Shown piece by piece: positions 43,158 through 56,507 of a DNA stretch of 64,000 bases. Both the position numbers and the translations under genes were made by a program. Numbering within the stretch: the first letter of the stretch is position 1; every line of letters begins with the position of its first letter. The notes under the pieces were generated by a model. The model ran no database searches and was not told where the DNA came from. It saw nothing but the letters and a program-made list of their open reading frames with translations. Origin of the DNA: Botryosphaeria dothidea (Eukaryota > Ascomycota > Dothideomycetes > Botryosphaeriales > Botryosphaeriaceae); assembly GCA_011503125.2 (NCBI GenBank), contig WWBZ02000040.1:806001-870000 (forward strand), read 5' to 3'.

Positions 43158-45651
43158 ATGCCGTCTCCTATGCCACCCATGCCTAGCAAGGATGACTCTG
43201 CCGCAACGTACGTGTACTTGCCTCCTCGCCCTTTGTGCATCCACTAACACACCGCCGCAGATGGAACTACCTCCAGGCCGGCGTCGACCGCATCATGACC
43301 GACTTGAGGGAAGGAATTGATATGAAGACGTACATGGGTCTTTACACTGCAATTCACAACTTCTGTACTGCACAAAAAGCCGTCGGGAGTGGCGGGTTCG
43401 GAGCTAACAACGGCGGTGTCAACAACCGAGGAGGTGGTAAGCCACATTCATTGCTGTTGGATGAGAAAGGAGATAATTGACGCATCCGTAGCCCATCTTC
43501 TCGGCGAGGACCTCTACAACCACCTTATCGAATACCTGAAGGAGCACCTCCGCGACGTTTACAAGAAGTCCACCGACCACGCCGACGAGGCCCTCCTGAC
43601 ATTCTACATCAAGGAATGGAATCGCTACACCACCGCTGGCCAATACAACAACCACTTGTTCAGGTACTTGAACCGCCACTGGGTCAAGCGTGAGATGGAT
43701 GAGGGAAAGAAGAACATTTACGACATCTACACGCTGCACTTGGTTCGGTGGAAGGATGACATGTTCATGCAGACCCAGGAGAACGTCATGAAGTCCGTCC
43801 TGCGCTTGGTAGAGAAGCAGCGGAATGGCGAAACAATCGAGCAGAACCAGATAAAGAGCGTCGTGGACTCCTTCGTTTCCCTGGGACTGGACGAGTCTGA
43901 CAGCACCAAGACCACCCTGGACGTCTACAAAGAGTTCTTTGAGAAGCCTTTCCTCGAGGCCACCGCTGACTACTACAGGAAGGAGTCCAGTCGTTTCCTT
44001 GCAGACAACAGCGTTGTTGACTACATGAAGAAGGCCGAGGCGCGTCTGGAGGAGGAGAAGGAGCGCGTCCCGCTCTACCTGCTGGATGAAATAATGGGTC
44101 CGCTTATGAGGACCTGCGAGACTGTGCTGATTGCCGACCACTCGCAGGCTCTGCGTGAGGAATTCCAGCTGCTTCTTGATCAGGACCGCATCGATGACCT
44201 GGCACGGATGTACAAGCTTCTTGCGCGGATCCCACAAGGTCTTGATCCCCTCAGGACTCGCTTCGAGAATCACGTCCGCAAGGCTGGTCTGTCCGCTGTT
44301 GAGAAGGTTGCGACTGATGACCTCGAGCCCAAGGTCTACGTTGAGGCGCTTCTGGAAGTTCACACGCAGTACCAGGACCTGGTCAACAAGGCCTTCGCGG
44401 GAGAGTCGGAGTTTGTGCGGTCCTTGGATAACGCCTGCAGGGAATTTGTCAACCGCAACAAGGTCTGCAAGTCTGGGTCGACGAAGTCACCCGAGCTGTT
44501 GGCCAAATACACTGATCAACTGCTTAAGAAGTCGGGCGCGAAAATGTCGGAGGAAGACGACATGGAAAAGCAGCTAACCCAGATCATGACTATCTTCAAG
44601 TATATTGAAGATAAGGACGTCTTCCAGAAATTCTACTCACGCATGCTCGCCAAGCGCCTCGTCAACACCAACTCAGCGTCTGACGATGCAGAGACGTCTA
44701 TGATCGCGAAGCTTAAGGATGCTTGTGGTTTCGAATACACCAACAAGCTCCAACGCATGTTCCAGGACATGCAGATCTCCAAGGACCTGAATTCCTCATT
44801 CAAGGAATGGGTTAGTGAGAACCTGGATGATGAGGACAGGAAGACGGCGGTCGATGCCCAGTACCATATCCTTGGTACTGGCTTCTGGCCCTTAAACCCT
44901 CCCTCCACCCCCTTTGCTCCTCCACAGGTCATTGTGAAGACTTATGAGCGCTTCAATGCTTTTTACGGCAGTAAGCATTCTGGGCGTAAGCTGACCTGGC
45001 TTTGGCAATTGTGCAAGGGAGAAATGAAGGCCAACTACATCAAGATTCCTGGCAGCAAGGCATCACCGGTCTTCCAGGTTTCCACATATCAAATGGCAAT
45101 CCTTCTCCTGTTCAACGACGCGGACGCCCTCACCTATGAGGATATTGAGCAGGCCACCAAACTGGACCGGGGTACAATGGACCCCAGCATTGCTGTGTTC
45201 TTGAAGGCGAAGGTGCTCACCATCAGCCCTGAGGGTTCCAAGCCTGAGCCTGGCACTACCTTCAACCTCAACTACGGTTTCAAGACAAAGAAGTTGAAGG
45301 TCAACCTTAACATTGGCATCAAGAGTGAGCAGAAGCAGGAGGTGGAGGACACACACAAGACTATCGAGGAGGATAGGAAGCTTCTGATGCAGGTAGGTTT
45401 TTCATTTTGTTTTCATGTCGTGTTTGGTCTTGCAAGTGCTAATGTATCAACCTCAGTCGGCTATTGTCCGCATCATGAAGTCGCGCAAGAAGATGAAGCA
45501 CCAGCAACTTGTCGGTGAGACCATCAACCAGATCCGGTCCCGGTTCACGCCCAAGGTGGCCGACATCAAGAAGTGTATCGACATCCTCCTAGAGAAAGAG
45601 TACCTGGAGCGTCTAGAGGGAGAGGAAAACGACCTCGGTTACTTGGCTTAA
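43158..45651 (+). CDS. CDC53: Cullin-1 (Cdc53), SCF ubiquitin ligase scaffold
   Basis: Cullin-1 holds Skp1/F-box proteins at its N-terminus and the RING protein Rbx1 at its C-terminus. Exons 43158-43207, 43261-43436, 43492-45392 and 45457-45651 encode about 773 residues, full length. The N-terminal cullin repeats begin [18 protein letters not shown] and include [16 protein letters not shown]. The cullin homology domain has [22 protein letters not shown] and [17 protein letters not shown]. The C-terminal winged helix carries [16 protein letters not shown], where the Lys of MKSRK is the expected Nedd8 attachment site, and ends DLGYLA. All junctions are in frame; the donor at 43437 (G|GTAAGC) is preferred over a nearby weaker one. 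An F-box protein gene lies 4.7 kb downstream, but that is probably coincidence. Confidence 0.96.
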
Positions 45652-48600
45652 GTTCGCAAGACTTGCAACTTCTGCTTCAAGTTCCCACTCACATTTCGGC
45701 GGCAAAGAGTGCCATCTGGGTCGCATAATAGTCGGACCGCGACGCGTGCCCTTGGCTCAACCCTTTTCACTGCCACAATCACCTTCTTCTCTGGCGCCGG
45801 CGTTGGGACATGTCTGTGTCTATGTGCACCTCTCTGGGTAAAGGCGTCAGTAGGAGATGGGGCTGCTCTTTTCTCATTGATATGGCCGACGAACGGGATG
45901 GTTAGCGCATTGCTTGCATAAAGGGAGGGTCTGTTTTTCCCCACAATCAACTTTTCATGACAGACATGAGCACCTCCTTACTTCCTTCCTATTTCTTTTT
46001 CTCCTTTCCCTTTTCCTACTCTTCCATGTGTTCTTTTCTCAGAACGCAGGATGGGTGGTTTATAGCGATGCACACCCCGGTATGGTCTGGGTTATGGGTA
46101 GATACGATGATCCGATATCGGGATGTGAGAGCGGTCGGACTGGATGGGCTTCTATCGAATGCCAAAAATTCGAGTTTCCTTTTTCCAATGTGTTTTTTTG
46201 ACGTGTCTTGATGCGAGCATGTTTTGGGGTTGGTTTCGTGGTTCGTGGCTTTGGGGGAGTGCTCTGTGCGAGTTGGATTGGGTGAGAGCAGCATCGTGAG
46301 AAAGCAGGCTGGGTGAAAGCTTACGCATTAGTGGGTGCGGGCCGGTGTTGACCGTATTTCGTAGTGGGAGAGCGGTGTGCTCTTCAGTGTGAGACGGTGA
46401 GATCTCCTACCATTCCTCGTGAAGTCGCGACTTGGCCATTCTCACTGCGTGTTTCATCTCCTCCTCCGAGGGATCTGAGGGTCTCCTCCAGGGTAAGCGG
46501 CAGTGCGCCATGCGTACAAGGGGGCAAAACGGCGGTGACGTCCAACAAAGGACAGTATCAACGTCCTGCGCATCGTGTGATAACTTGGCACAGCGTGGTT
46601 GACCGACGGCGTGCAATGGATGGCCGCATTGCTAGTGGCATCAGGAAGACAGGCACGGGAACGAATGACAGGATGCGACTGCCTCCGCACTGGGAATTGC
46701 GTCCAATCCGACGTGCGTGGCCGACGGCGGATATGTGCGAGGCGAGATGTGCGCTGCTACGGGTTCGTACTACGATGGCTACCCGCTGGACCGACTGCAG
46801 TCCGTCCTTGCTTGACTTCGGCGCCGAGCTCTGGATTGTTCTCCTTGTCGCTCTCTCCCTGCTACCATTGAAACGCTGCGACAGTGGATGGTCGGCGGGA
46901 TCGAGCAGCGGAATTGAGCTGCTGACCTTGTCAGCTCCCCGTCCCCGCCCCATTGAGCATCGTACATGATGCATTGTGGTCTCGACGGAAGAGCAATACG
47001 CAAGTAGGTAGCACCATCATGCTCGCGAGCCACGGGGAATGCGGACCGTCGTGGCGTGGCCATCAACCGTATGTGGGGGGAAGCTGGCGGTATGGACGAT
47101 CTGACCACGATTAGGCGCGCGATAGAGAGGGCATGGGTGACTCCTGTTGTTGACTGCAAGAAACCGCTTGCCTTCACCTGGTCTGCAGCTTTTAGCGCGA
47201 AAGAAGGCTCGGAGGTTGGTCGGTGCAGCGCGTTTGTGTGACGATCTGGCGGCGGCAGGCGCTTAGGATTTGTCACGCACCTTTCTGGCAGGGTTGCTGG
47301 ATAACCCGTCTTGTGCACACTGCTGCACGTTTTTCACACGTCAATTGTGACGTATCATATGGCCGCTCGACCGAAAAGCCGTGGAAGCGGTTGTGGGTAC
47401 GTGGCAGCCAAGGCTTTGGGATTTGACAATCTGCCTTGCAGCAGAGCTACGCGCCACCTGGGCTCGGCATCTTTTCTGAAGCATTCTCTTGTCAGCGTTT
47501 CTTCATGGCGATCACTCGTTCAAGCTCCATGAATGGAAATTGTCATCGGACTGGATCACAGACAGTCAATGTTCTCAGGGCCAGCCAGGCTCTAGCCGTT
47601 AATGTCTGCTGGTTGATGCAGCAGCGACATGCCCTAGTGTTCGTTCTTAATAAATTCCACCTGCAACCAGCCTCTTTTCGGCCTGTACTACAGAGAGCCT
47701 GATGGCACTGATGACAAGCTGAAAAGCGGTAAGCTAATCCTCGTCTTTCGGCCGCAGATGATTTGTTAGCGTGGTCGCCTCATTATCGACCACGGGCTGA
47801 CTGTCAGATCGAGGTGATGTGCATTAAAGTGGGGATTTCGTGCCGCTGAAGACCCTGGTCTTTGCTTGACACACATACACTCACCCGTCCCAGCAAGGGT
47901 CTTGTTCGTAGAGCTGATCATGATGTAAAAGACTACTGTGAAGCGTCCAGAAGTAAGGCTGCTTCAATGCTTTCTCGCATACGCAAAATCGTTGGAACCA
48001 TGGTTGGAGAATCCGTCGTACATCACATCGTGGGAAATTGTCACACCTTTGGCTTCTGGATCTCGGCTTGGACTTACACGAGCTGGACTTGACTCTTTTT
48101 GGTCAGCTGTCATGATGCTTGGTGTACCTGGATAACTTTTCCATAGCAGCTGTATTCAGAAGCAGATCCCAGCCCTGCAGTTGACTCGGCTCCACCCGTT
48201 GGAAAGCGCTTGAATGGGACTTGGGTAGCTCCTGAGCGAGAGATTGAGCGGTCAGAAAACGTTGGGGTTGGGCAGGAGACGGTTTCACAAATAGAAAGCG
48301 TGTCTATCCCGTACTCAAAGAGCCCCCGGATCTCGAATAAAGAACAAGATGGTACTCGTCAAGCTTCGACTACGCTGCGGAAAACACCCCGACGTTGGAC
48401 AAGTGAACCGGGTGCGATGACATTGAGAGAGCTGGTAGCGGGTAACTTGCAGAGCGGGACAGGGAAGCAGCAATGAATCCATGTGGCGGGGACGTGCGAG
48501 GTGCGTATGTGACTGCTCAGTATTCAATTTTCAGTATGCTTTGGCTTTCGGTTGCAGGCAACCAGGCCGGTTGCCTTCTTCTGGGCAGGGTCCAGCTACA

Positions 48601-50399
48601 AGTGAATATTCCAATGCTGTCTGAAGTGCGTCGGCGGGTGGCTGCAGAAGGGTAAAGTAGGGGGAATCCCTGACCATCGGATCAGTATGCCAGTGGCGGG
48701 ATGAAGCAGGTGACGTTTGCCGAGCTCCATCTTACAACCTCGCCCGTATTGAGCGAGATGTTCCGAGAAGGGAGCTCAGACTTCTCCAAGACCAGAAAGT
48801 TCTTATTCGTAAAGTAAGCCTTCTCGCCACGACTGGGAATCAGAGTGATTGCGGAGATTTCACGCTATGGCGTTCGGGGGGTTGGGGCTGGGCTTACCCG
48901 CAGATTAGGCACCATTCTCTCTGTGCGGCACAGCACGATACGCTAAAGACAGCCTCATAGTGGGGCTTGATATCCGATTCGTTCGTTCGATATGGCCCAG
49001 CAAGCTTCGAGACGTGAGAAAATGAGCTCACAAAGCAGTTTTCGTGATGCAATCTTGAGCGTGCATGTCCCGCCGGTCCCACTGAATCTCCTGAGTAACA
49101 ACTACCCTTTTATTTCCTCTACTCTGGTAACAGGGAACGAAGGCGAGAAACACTGGCACTGGACAATAGCTGCGGTCTCTGAGAAGACGACCGCACAATA
49201 CTCTTGAACACTGGGGCAGATCCATTACAGGTTTATGGGCTGAGAGAAGACTATCACGGCAGCCAAAAAGAGACTTATGAATACTTTTCTTACTTTGACA
49301 AGCCTTTTTCCCGGCTGAATCTTGGCGACGGTGCTGATGATAATCTAAAAAGCAATGGCCTTGGAATCATCTACAGCTACCGCTTTTTTTTTTTCGTGAG
49401 CAGCAGGCAACGAAAGTGGAGCAGTCATGTATGGTCATAAAAGAACGCAGTATGAAATGCATTTCTGGGTTTTCGTGTCCTGTGGGATAGCCGCCTGCAT
49501 TTTCCTGCCGTGCTCGAATGCAAGTATTCCCCACGATGTACGCAGACCCTCAGCTCGCCACACCGTTGACAAGCTGTGGGTCACATTTCTGCATCTTTCC
49601 ACATCTGGTTACTTATTCCGTGTGTCGGTCTACCACCAGTATTGTTATTGCTGTGATGTGAAACTGGTGCAGGGCGCTGCTGTTCCCGAGCACCGCCAAT
49701 CCCGGTCGTTGCGAGGGTTCGAAATAGAAAGAGTTGTCTTCAAAAACCTGGAACAACCTCTCGATGCATCAAGGGCAGCCTCTAGAGGACGTCAGGTAGG
49801 TGGCGCAAGCAATCGAATTCAGCAAACGATGTCTCAGATTAGACACTGGCTGGACTTTTGACAGTGCGCCCCTGCAGAATATCCCGGTGGTACGTGGTAC
49901 TTCTTCCGAGGGCCTTCGAGCGTCACAAGTCGACCACAAATAAACGTCATTCGAGAACACGAGATATGCCGTAGTACCGGGCCGGAGGATGGGGGGAGGC
50001 AAGAAGAAGGGAGATTCTGCAGAGTCCCTTACTCCCATTCGCTGATTCTCTCGTATCCACTATGCTTTGAGAGCACAGCAGATACCTCACCGTTGTCAGA
50101 TCAAGGAGTAGGAGTGTCGAAGACATGCATCCATACCGATTTAGCTCTTCACTGAAGTAAATCGGAGTCATCCGTACTTGCGATGATCGGCATAGTCAGG
50201 GAGTATTGCTGCCCAGGAGATGTGTCACATACTGCTCTCCAGACTGACGCAGGAAGCTACTCATGAAGGTCCTTCGATCCGATCCTTCGATAGATTGACT
50301 CCGTTCACCATATTTAATTGAAGGATGCCTTGCTCTTTGATTCACCAACTAGTTCCATTTGCCCACTCCACTTGAACTTCTTTCATCGAAGTTTGCCCG
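45652..50399. other. Long stretch without a recognisable gene
   Basis: 4.75 kb, by far the longest gene-free interval here. Open frames are short and without motifs on both strands. Composition alternates between GC-rich (46400-47300) and AT-richer parts (45700-46300, 48900-50300), with an 12-T run near 49384. I found no terminal repeats, transposase motifs or tRNA boxes. It could hold old, degraded elements or non-coding RNA genes that I cannot detect. Confidence 0.45.
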
Positions 50400-52332
50400 A
50401 TGCCTGAATCAATTCGTGGCTCTGTGCCCTTCGGGTTGGCGAACGACATAGCATTGGAGCTACGACGGAATATTCTAGAGAACCTGGAAAATGAAGACGG
50501 AAGAGGTACACTACGAGTTGTCAGGGTTGTCAGCAAGAACTGGGAAGTAGCGGCATCCGAGTATATTCCCGCCCCGGGAGAATGAATCTAAGCGCAAAAA
50601 GCTGACTATGGAACAGATACCTCTTCAATCGAGTTTACCTTTCTTGTCATTCTGCGGATCTCACCGCCTTCCACAACATCATTGGAAGCCGATTCGCCAA
50701 GTACGTGAAAACGCTCGTGAAGGACACTGGTTCATTCAACAAGAAGTTGGTCGGTCACGCCGCGATCCATCCGCAAATGCAAAAAAGGCTGACACATTAG
50801 TTATCAAAATCAGATGGACTTTGAAGCATTCTGTAGCTTGGGGGAACTCCATCCCGAGTGCATTCACAATTATCCAGATTTTCCCGAGCACGAAGAAGAT
50901 GCTAAAAAGAAAACCCGATTTCATGATTGGCTTGCTCATAAGTGTAACAATGACCGGACAAGAATGCTCGAGCTTCGGGTGGAAATGACGAAGAAGGTAT
51001 ACGACTGGTGGCTAGCACATGTTCATGAATACTTCATGAACCGTCAGTCAAACGCTGAATCTAAGGCCATCAAGGAAGCTCATGCCCAGGGGGTAGAGTT
51101 TAAGAAAGTGATCATGACAAGCTTGCCTGTAGGGCGAGACCACGATGACCGCCCCGATCAGCCATTCTACCAGCCAAGACGCTCTCGAGCAACCATCGAA
51201 TGGAAAAGAGGGCTCGGAAAGTTGAAACAAGAACTTGCCGAAGAGCATGGCCTCACGGAGTTCGAAGGCCTTATTCCGCAAGAAGAGATCCTGCCAAGAG
51301 TGGATTGGGTTGTTCCTGACGACCTGCTGGCGAACATGCTACACACTCAAGTGCTTGATTCGGTGAGTTACCCTTCTATTGTTGGCCACGTTCAGCAGAC
51401 TGACAGCTCTCCAGGAGCCATATTATGGGCTTTCTTTGCAGGAGTGGCAGCAGAACAGGGATGCAGGGACAGCAACCTCGAAGTGCTTCCACCCGATCCC
51501 GGTCGTGGAACCATATCGAGGGTTGACGTCGCTCGTGAGGACTCTATTGGAGGTCTCAGCCCCCGTATCTGAGTTTTCCATTGTACCCAGCAGGAAGGAC
51601 CGACCCACGGACTTTGGGAACCAATACACTGGTAGATTCAATTATAATCTCGAGGAAGGAATATCTGCGGGAATCTTCCTCACCAACGGTCCGGACATGA
51701 CAAATCTGGAACTCCTAGCGCCTCAGCTCAAGGTCCTGCGGCTCTCGCTCCACTCAACATGGACGCAAGGGCATGCGCTTTTGCACTCATACCATGGGCT
51801 GGCAAGGATGCTTGGTAAGGCGGAATGCCTTGAGGAGCTCGACCTTCACTTCAGCGGGCACCAGTACTACAGTGAATGTGATTTGATCCACCGTCTCAAG
51901 CTCGACAAACTCCGAAGAGCGCGCTTCTCGGACCTGGGCTTCTCTGATCGAGACTTTTGCAAGTTTGTCCAGACGCATCGGCACACTCTGGTTGAGCTGG
52001 TAGTATTCAATTGCGGGTTGAAGGATGAGTGGAGAACCAGCGAGGACGATGCATGGTGGTGGCCGACGCTGGACATACTGCGCCAGCTGCGATTCTTGGA
52101 TGGTATGAGCTTGTACATCAACAAAGTCGGACAGCCAGACCCAGACGTACAAATATTGGAAATGGAGGGAGACCCAACTCGCGAGATAGGTGCGGCGCGA
52201 TGGGAGAACTGGGTGGCTGGTCGAGGACGTTTTCCGTTCGGGACTGAGAGCTGTCCAAATCAAGATCCTGAATCAGTGGGCAGGATTTCTCCAGAGTATG
52301 TAGACCGCCTGCGCGCAGAGATACGGGAGTGA
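50400..52332 (+). CDS. F-box/LRR-like protein
   Basis: Exons 50400-50560, 50617-50749, 50814-51362 and 51415-52332 encode about 586 residues with consistent phases. The N-terminus ANDIALELRRNILENLE, followed by LRVVRVVSKNWEVAASEYLFNRVYLSCHSADLTAF, has the look of an F-box that would bind Skp1. The middle is charged (LGELHPECIHNYPDFPEHEEDAKKK). The C-terminal half has leucine-rich, repeat-like lines: MTNLELLAPQLKVLRLSLHS, CLEELDLHFSGH, LDKLRRARFSDLGFSDRDF and TLVELVVFNCGL. This arrangement is common in Pezizomycotina F-box proteins that use the C-terminus to bind an unknown substrate. Family membership is motif-based; no orthologue is named. Confidence 0.75.
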
Positions 52333-54228
52333 CGTCTCTCATGTTGGTGGTCTTTCAGGTATGATTCGGTAGTCGGAGGGAAGGAGGTGGGGTTTCACGG
52401 CCGAACGACACGACATAGCATAGATAGCGTTAATATTTGGGTATCGCAAGATTTAGTGCTCGAAGACAAGTTTGACGTGTTGGGGAATAGAGAGGAAGAA
52501 ATGGTGAGCTGGCGCGCTAGAGGGTGAAACACTGGGCGGCCTTGCTTCTCCTGGACTAGTGGAGCCGTGGTTGCCGTCATCGGTGGCTGCCTCGTCATGT
52601 CATTTCCTCTCACAAGGCCTCCACTCCTTGTCACCGGCATACCTCTCAAGCTCTCAGAATGGCCACCCTCTTGTCCCGAGTCATTTCTCGAGCATTGATC
52701 TGTCTAGCTTCTTGACCAAAGCCCGGAACCGAATCTACACCTCGCCACTCTTATCCTAGCTTTCTCTTGGTTGTCAACAGAAGCAGACGGCTAGCTCATT
52801 GAGAAACCTACAAGGAGCTGGCTTTACCAGCATGGCTTTCGCTACCCATTGACCCATCGGCGAAATCCAAGTGCTTACGGTCGGTTTCCGGCTCGTCCTG
52901 TTCGATCCTTCCTTGAAGCAAGCTTTCTCTAGTGAACGCTCTGGCAGTTTCCCTGTCTTTCAGGCATCTCTGGCGCACCGATCATGGCTCCATGTCAAAT
53001 GCAACTTCCCTAGCTGGCGCGGCTGGGGTCACTCCCCCGAAAGCCAGGGGCACGAAGTTACGACGACGAGCACATCATTCGATCCGAACATAAAGCAGAG
53101 CGCCTGTGGCTTGATACGACCGTTGAATGGTCCATCTTGTCGCGTTCGCAGAAGTCAAGGTCATAGATCCGTTAAGGCGGGCTTCTCGTGCCCTTTTAAC
53201 CTGCACTAGCAGGTTATCTTGACCGGTCACCGACTTTCTGACAGTGTAACGTGAACACAACATACTCTCTTCGGCTCACGGCGCATCTCAACGCAAAATT
53301 GTGCCCTGCACTCAGCGCTTTCCACGGTACTGGTCAGGTACCAATGATGTCGAGCCTTTTGCTTGTTTTCGCCTTTTCCTTCCCTTTCCCCCACGTTGGA
53401 AACCACTGCCTGTTTTGCTATCACCGCTCCACAGGTATATATCGATGCGACTCGTAGTTTGGAGCGGACTTGTTCTCGGGAGACATGCTAGTCCGAAGCT
53501 TGGGCTTTTGTTAGGCCTTCCGTATAAGCTGTTCCTAACTCTAACCTCACCTCGGATTCTCCGGCCCATGTTTAGGCACTTCCCGCCTCTTGTAACTCCG
53601 TTCTGCATCTCCAAAGATTAGCTAAACCGCCGCTGCTGACGCTCTTGCCGACCGCCGCGCCGACGCGAACCTCACGCGTAGACGTTCGCCCATACACTCA
53701 TCGCCTAGCTACCCGATCGTACCAGCCTCGTCATTTGATATCGCAAGCCTCGCACCTCCGAAATAGTGAGCCACTCGACTGGACGGATTCGATCGAGCCG
53801 TTCGGCGGACAATGGTAGAATGACTCGGGCGACGGGCTATGGCAGATGAAGTATTCGAAAAAGAGGCAATACCAAGAAACAGAACATGCTTGTATCGAGG
53901 GCAGCTTTCATGATGTGGAAGGTCACGGTACGCGTGGCTCTTGGGGTTCTAGTGCAGTTCAGAGTCCAGAGATAATCCACCATACTTTTGTTCTGCTTGG
54001 GCTACCTCATGCATTGTAGTTCGCCTTTTCCCCCATTGGATGCCACGCCATTGATGGACCCAGTGAAGGCGAAGCCCCGGGGTCAAATCACATCCAGACC
54101 CATTGAAGGTATCGATGAATCGCCATACCCGCCGTCCGTCTCCTCATCCCATGGAATGCCGCCGAATCCAACATCGTCAAGCTCCAAGGATCCCGAAAGC
54201 CTCCATCTGCCCGAACCGGATCTCTCGC
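52333..54228. other. Gene-free spacer
   Basis: 1.9 kb between the F-box gene and the broken gene at 54229. Short open frames only; no motif or repeat recognised. Confidence 0.4.
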
Positions 54229-55060
54229 TCAAAGCCCGCACATCGACAGCAAGATCTCCATGCTCTCCGGCTCGGCGTTGACATCAGCGACATACCCGAC
54301 CATGCCCTCGCCGACCTCCGCCCACGCGACGGCCGTCTCGTCCCGGTCGACGCGCTCCGGCGCAAACACCCAGCTCTGCACGCGCGCGCCCGCGCACGGC
54401 ACGTAAACGTGGTCCTTCTGCTCCACGCCGCCGAGGTGCACGCCCTTCATGCTGTAGCGCGGCGACAGCTCGCCCACGCGCGTCACGCGCCGCAGCGCGC
54501 TGCCGTTGAGCGCGAACGTCGTGCGGTGGTACGACGCCATGGTCCACGGCAGCGAGAAGGCGGACTAGAAGAAGGTCCCGAGGGAGCCCATCGGCGCGTA
54601 GCCGCTGAACGAGCAGCAGAAGATGAGCGTGCCGCCGGCGCGGACGTAGCCCGTTAGGTGCGGGAGGATGGCGGCGTGATTTGAGTCGGTGGCGCCGGCC
54701 TGGGGGCGACACGGTATGTGTTAGCTTCTTTGTGCTCGTCGGATGAGGATGGGGCTCACTTACGTCGATCGCGAGGATGATGGAGGGGTTTTTGGTGGTA
54801 GGTGAGGGCAGCGTCCGTGGAGGTGACCTTGGGGTTGTTTGTGTTAGCTACTCAGTCATGAGGCATGGAGGAGGGAGATACGGACTTTGTCGAGTTGGGC
54901 GCCGGCGTTGAGGGCATTGACTAGCCCTCCGTACATGCCATAGTCAAAGATTCCTCCGTCGTCGAGCTCAAGAGCAAGGATGGTGGGCTTCGTTGTGACG
55001 GGCGTGACTGAAGCCGCCGGAGAGGTGCCGGTATCCGTGATGGGTGTGGAGGGACATTGT
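54229..55060 (-). pseudogene. Conserved fungal protein of unknown function, probably broken
   Basis: Protein-like segments run on the minus strand. From about 55060: TTKPTILALELDDGGIFDYGMYGGLVNALNAGA. Then a short exon near 54827-54764 ends NPSIILAID, and a last exon 54699-54229 starts AGATDSNHAAILPHLTGYVRAGGTLIFCCSFSGYAP. It continues through MASYHRTTFALN to MEILLSMCGL. The pattern (a beta-strand, then a glycine-rich strand and a conserved SYHRTT) resembles a group of fungal proteins whose fold may be class I glutamine-amidotransferase-like. That comparison is from memory and weak. The last exon has an in-frame TAG at 54567-54565, where a CAG to TAG change would fit. I could not find a convincing start codon, and the middle junction is uncertain. 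Confidence 0.55.
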
Positions 55061-55475
55061 TGTTGATTGAGGATGTGGCTGTTGTCTTGGAGTTACTGGA
55101 AATGCCGGCTTCTTGTGTTTTATGGTCTGTGAGGAGTGAGATGAAGAGGGAGCAATAGGTCAGGGCTGAAGGAGGACGAGCTTATATGCTTGCTTCCAAG
55201 CCATCGGCAAACTCTGCAGTGCAAACAAATGACGTCTTTGGTCGCCGTCCAGATGCTTTGACGTACGTGTGGAGCGCTATCCTTCACGACTGTAGTATTT
55301 GACAGCGTCACTCAAAAGGTAGATTAACAGGACATCGAGCGGTGACAATAAGTAATGCAAAAGTTCCATCAATTTTGATATCCTAATTCAGCAACCGCTG
55401 ATAATGCACTCCCAAAAGCCAAAGTATTGCCAGCCTGACCCGAAATAACGATGAGAAAGAAGGGCCATCGCGCGC
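55061..55475. other. Spacer
   Basis: 415 bases between the broken gene and the stop of the next gene. Nothing recognised. Confidence 0.35.
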
Positions 55476-56507
55476 TCAAAAGCGGCGAGAGCGCTTGTGC
55501 GTACGCTCGGGAGAAAGAGAGCAGCTCATGCGCTTGCGAGAAAGGTGCTTGCTCTTCTGAGAAAGAAGATGAGCCTGGGAACGCGAGCCACTGTTGGAGA
55601 TGAAGTCCAAGCCGGCTAAGACCTTCTCAAAGCCACGGGAACGCAGGCTATCATGATAACGTATCTCCCTGCGAGAATCTTCCACATATTGACGAATCTC
55701 CGGGCGCGCATACTCCCAATGGATGTCAGTCGAGCGCTCCGGAGATTGACGAGAACCACCATAGTGGGGAGAAGATGGAACATCGAGAGGAGAGAAAGGG
55801 GGTGCGTCAGCCGGAATGCTGTCATTATTGTAGGTGCAGGTATCCGGGAGATCGAACGCCTTGTGGTGTTCAAGATCAGCGTGCAGATCCTGGATCCCGA
55901 ACGGGTTGCCGAATGGAATGTAGTCGGGCTTCTGATGATGAACGGGAGGTGAGATCGGGCAGCGGTGGAGCGGAGCGTTGAACGAGTTGCTCATTATCGT
56001 CTTGTACATCTCACCCGTGACTACAGGGTGAATGCGAAGGTGTGAACGCGAACTCTTGGTGTCATCAGAGAGTGAGGTGGGCTCTTGGAAAAAGTTGTCG
56101 ACAGGTGAAGTGGGAGGACCCTCGGATGAGGTAGGGTTGACCAGAGGTGAAGATGAGCGGGAAGGACACAGGATGGCCCCAGCAAAAGAGCTATCACCGA
56201 CGCTCGGGTCGGTCGTGTTCTCAGAACTAGTGAGGGCATCGTCCTTGGGGGCGGTATCTTCTAGGAAGCCGCTGATGTCGAGCCTGGTGTCGTGAAGACA
56301 CTCTCTGAAGACTTTATAGTTCTATAACAGCAGAGTATCGTAAGACAGATACACACTATAGGAATGAAGGCGAAGACTTACGATATAGTTACTACCCCTC
56401 CTTCCTTCGTACTTCATGGCGTTGACGAGCGCGGTCTGAAGGAGTTTCACATCGTGATGGATGCGGGAGCTGAGCTCGCGGATCTCATTGGGCGTGAGAA
56501 TTGCCAT
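55476..56507 (-). CDS. Hypothetical Ser/Pro-rich protein
   Basis: Exons 56507-56382 and 56321-55476 (intron 60 nt with GTAAGT and TTATAG) encode about 323 residues. The start MAILTPNEIRELSSRIHHDV leads to a helical region and NYINYKVFRECLHD across the junction. The centre is disordered and Ser/Pro-rich (SSEGPPTSPVDNFFQEPTS). Aromatic and His-rich stretches (PDYIPFGNPFGIQDLHADL) follow, then a charged region (RQYVEDSRREIRYHDSLRSRG). It ends in a basic tail (KRMSCSLSPERTHKRSRRF), perhaps a nuclear signal. No family recognised. An upstream in-frame ATG at 56561 would add 18 hydrophobic residues; I prefer 56507. Confidence 0.6.

Noticed and set aside
46364..47318. Open frames of 138-201 codons on both strands
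   Set aside because: No recognisable domain, no splice partners and typical shadow composition.
54284..54712. Arg/His-rich minus-strand frame overlapping the broken gene
   Set aside because: It is the shifted shadow of the frame carrying SYHRTTFALN and GYVRAGGTLIF, which looks like real protein.
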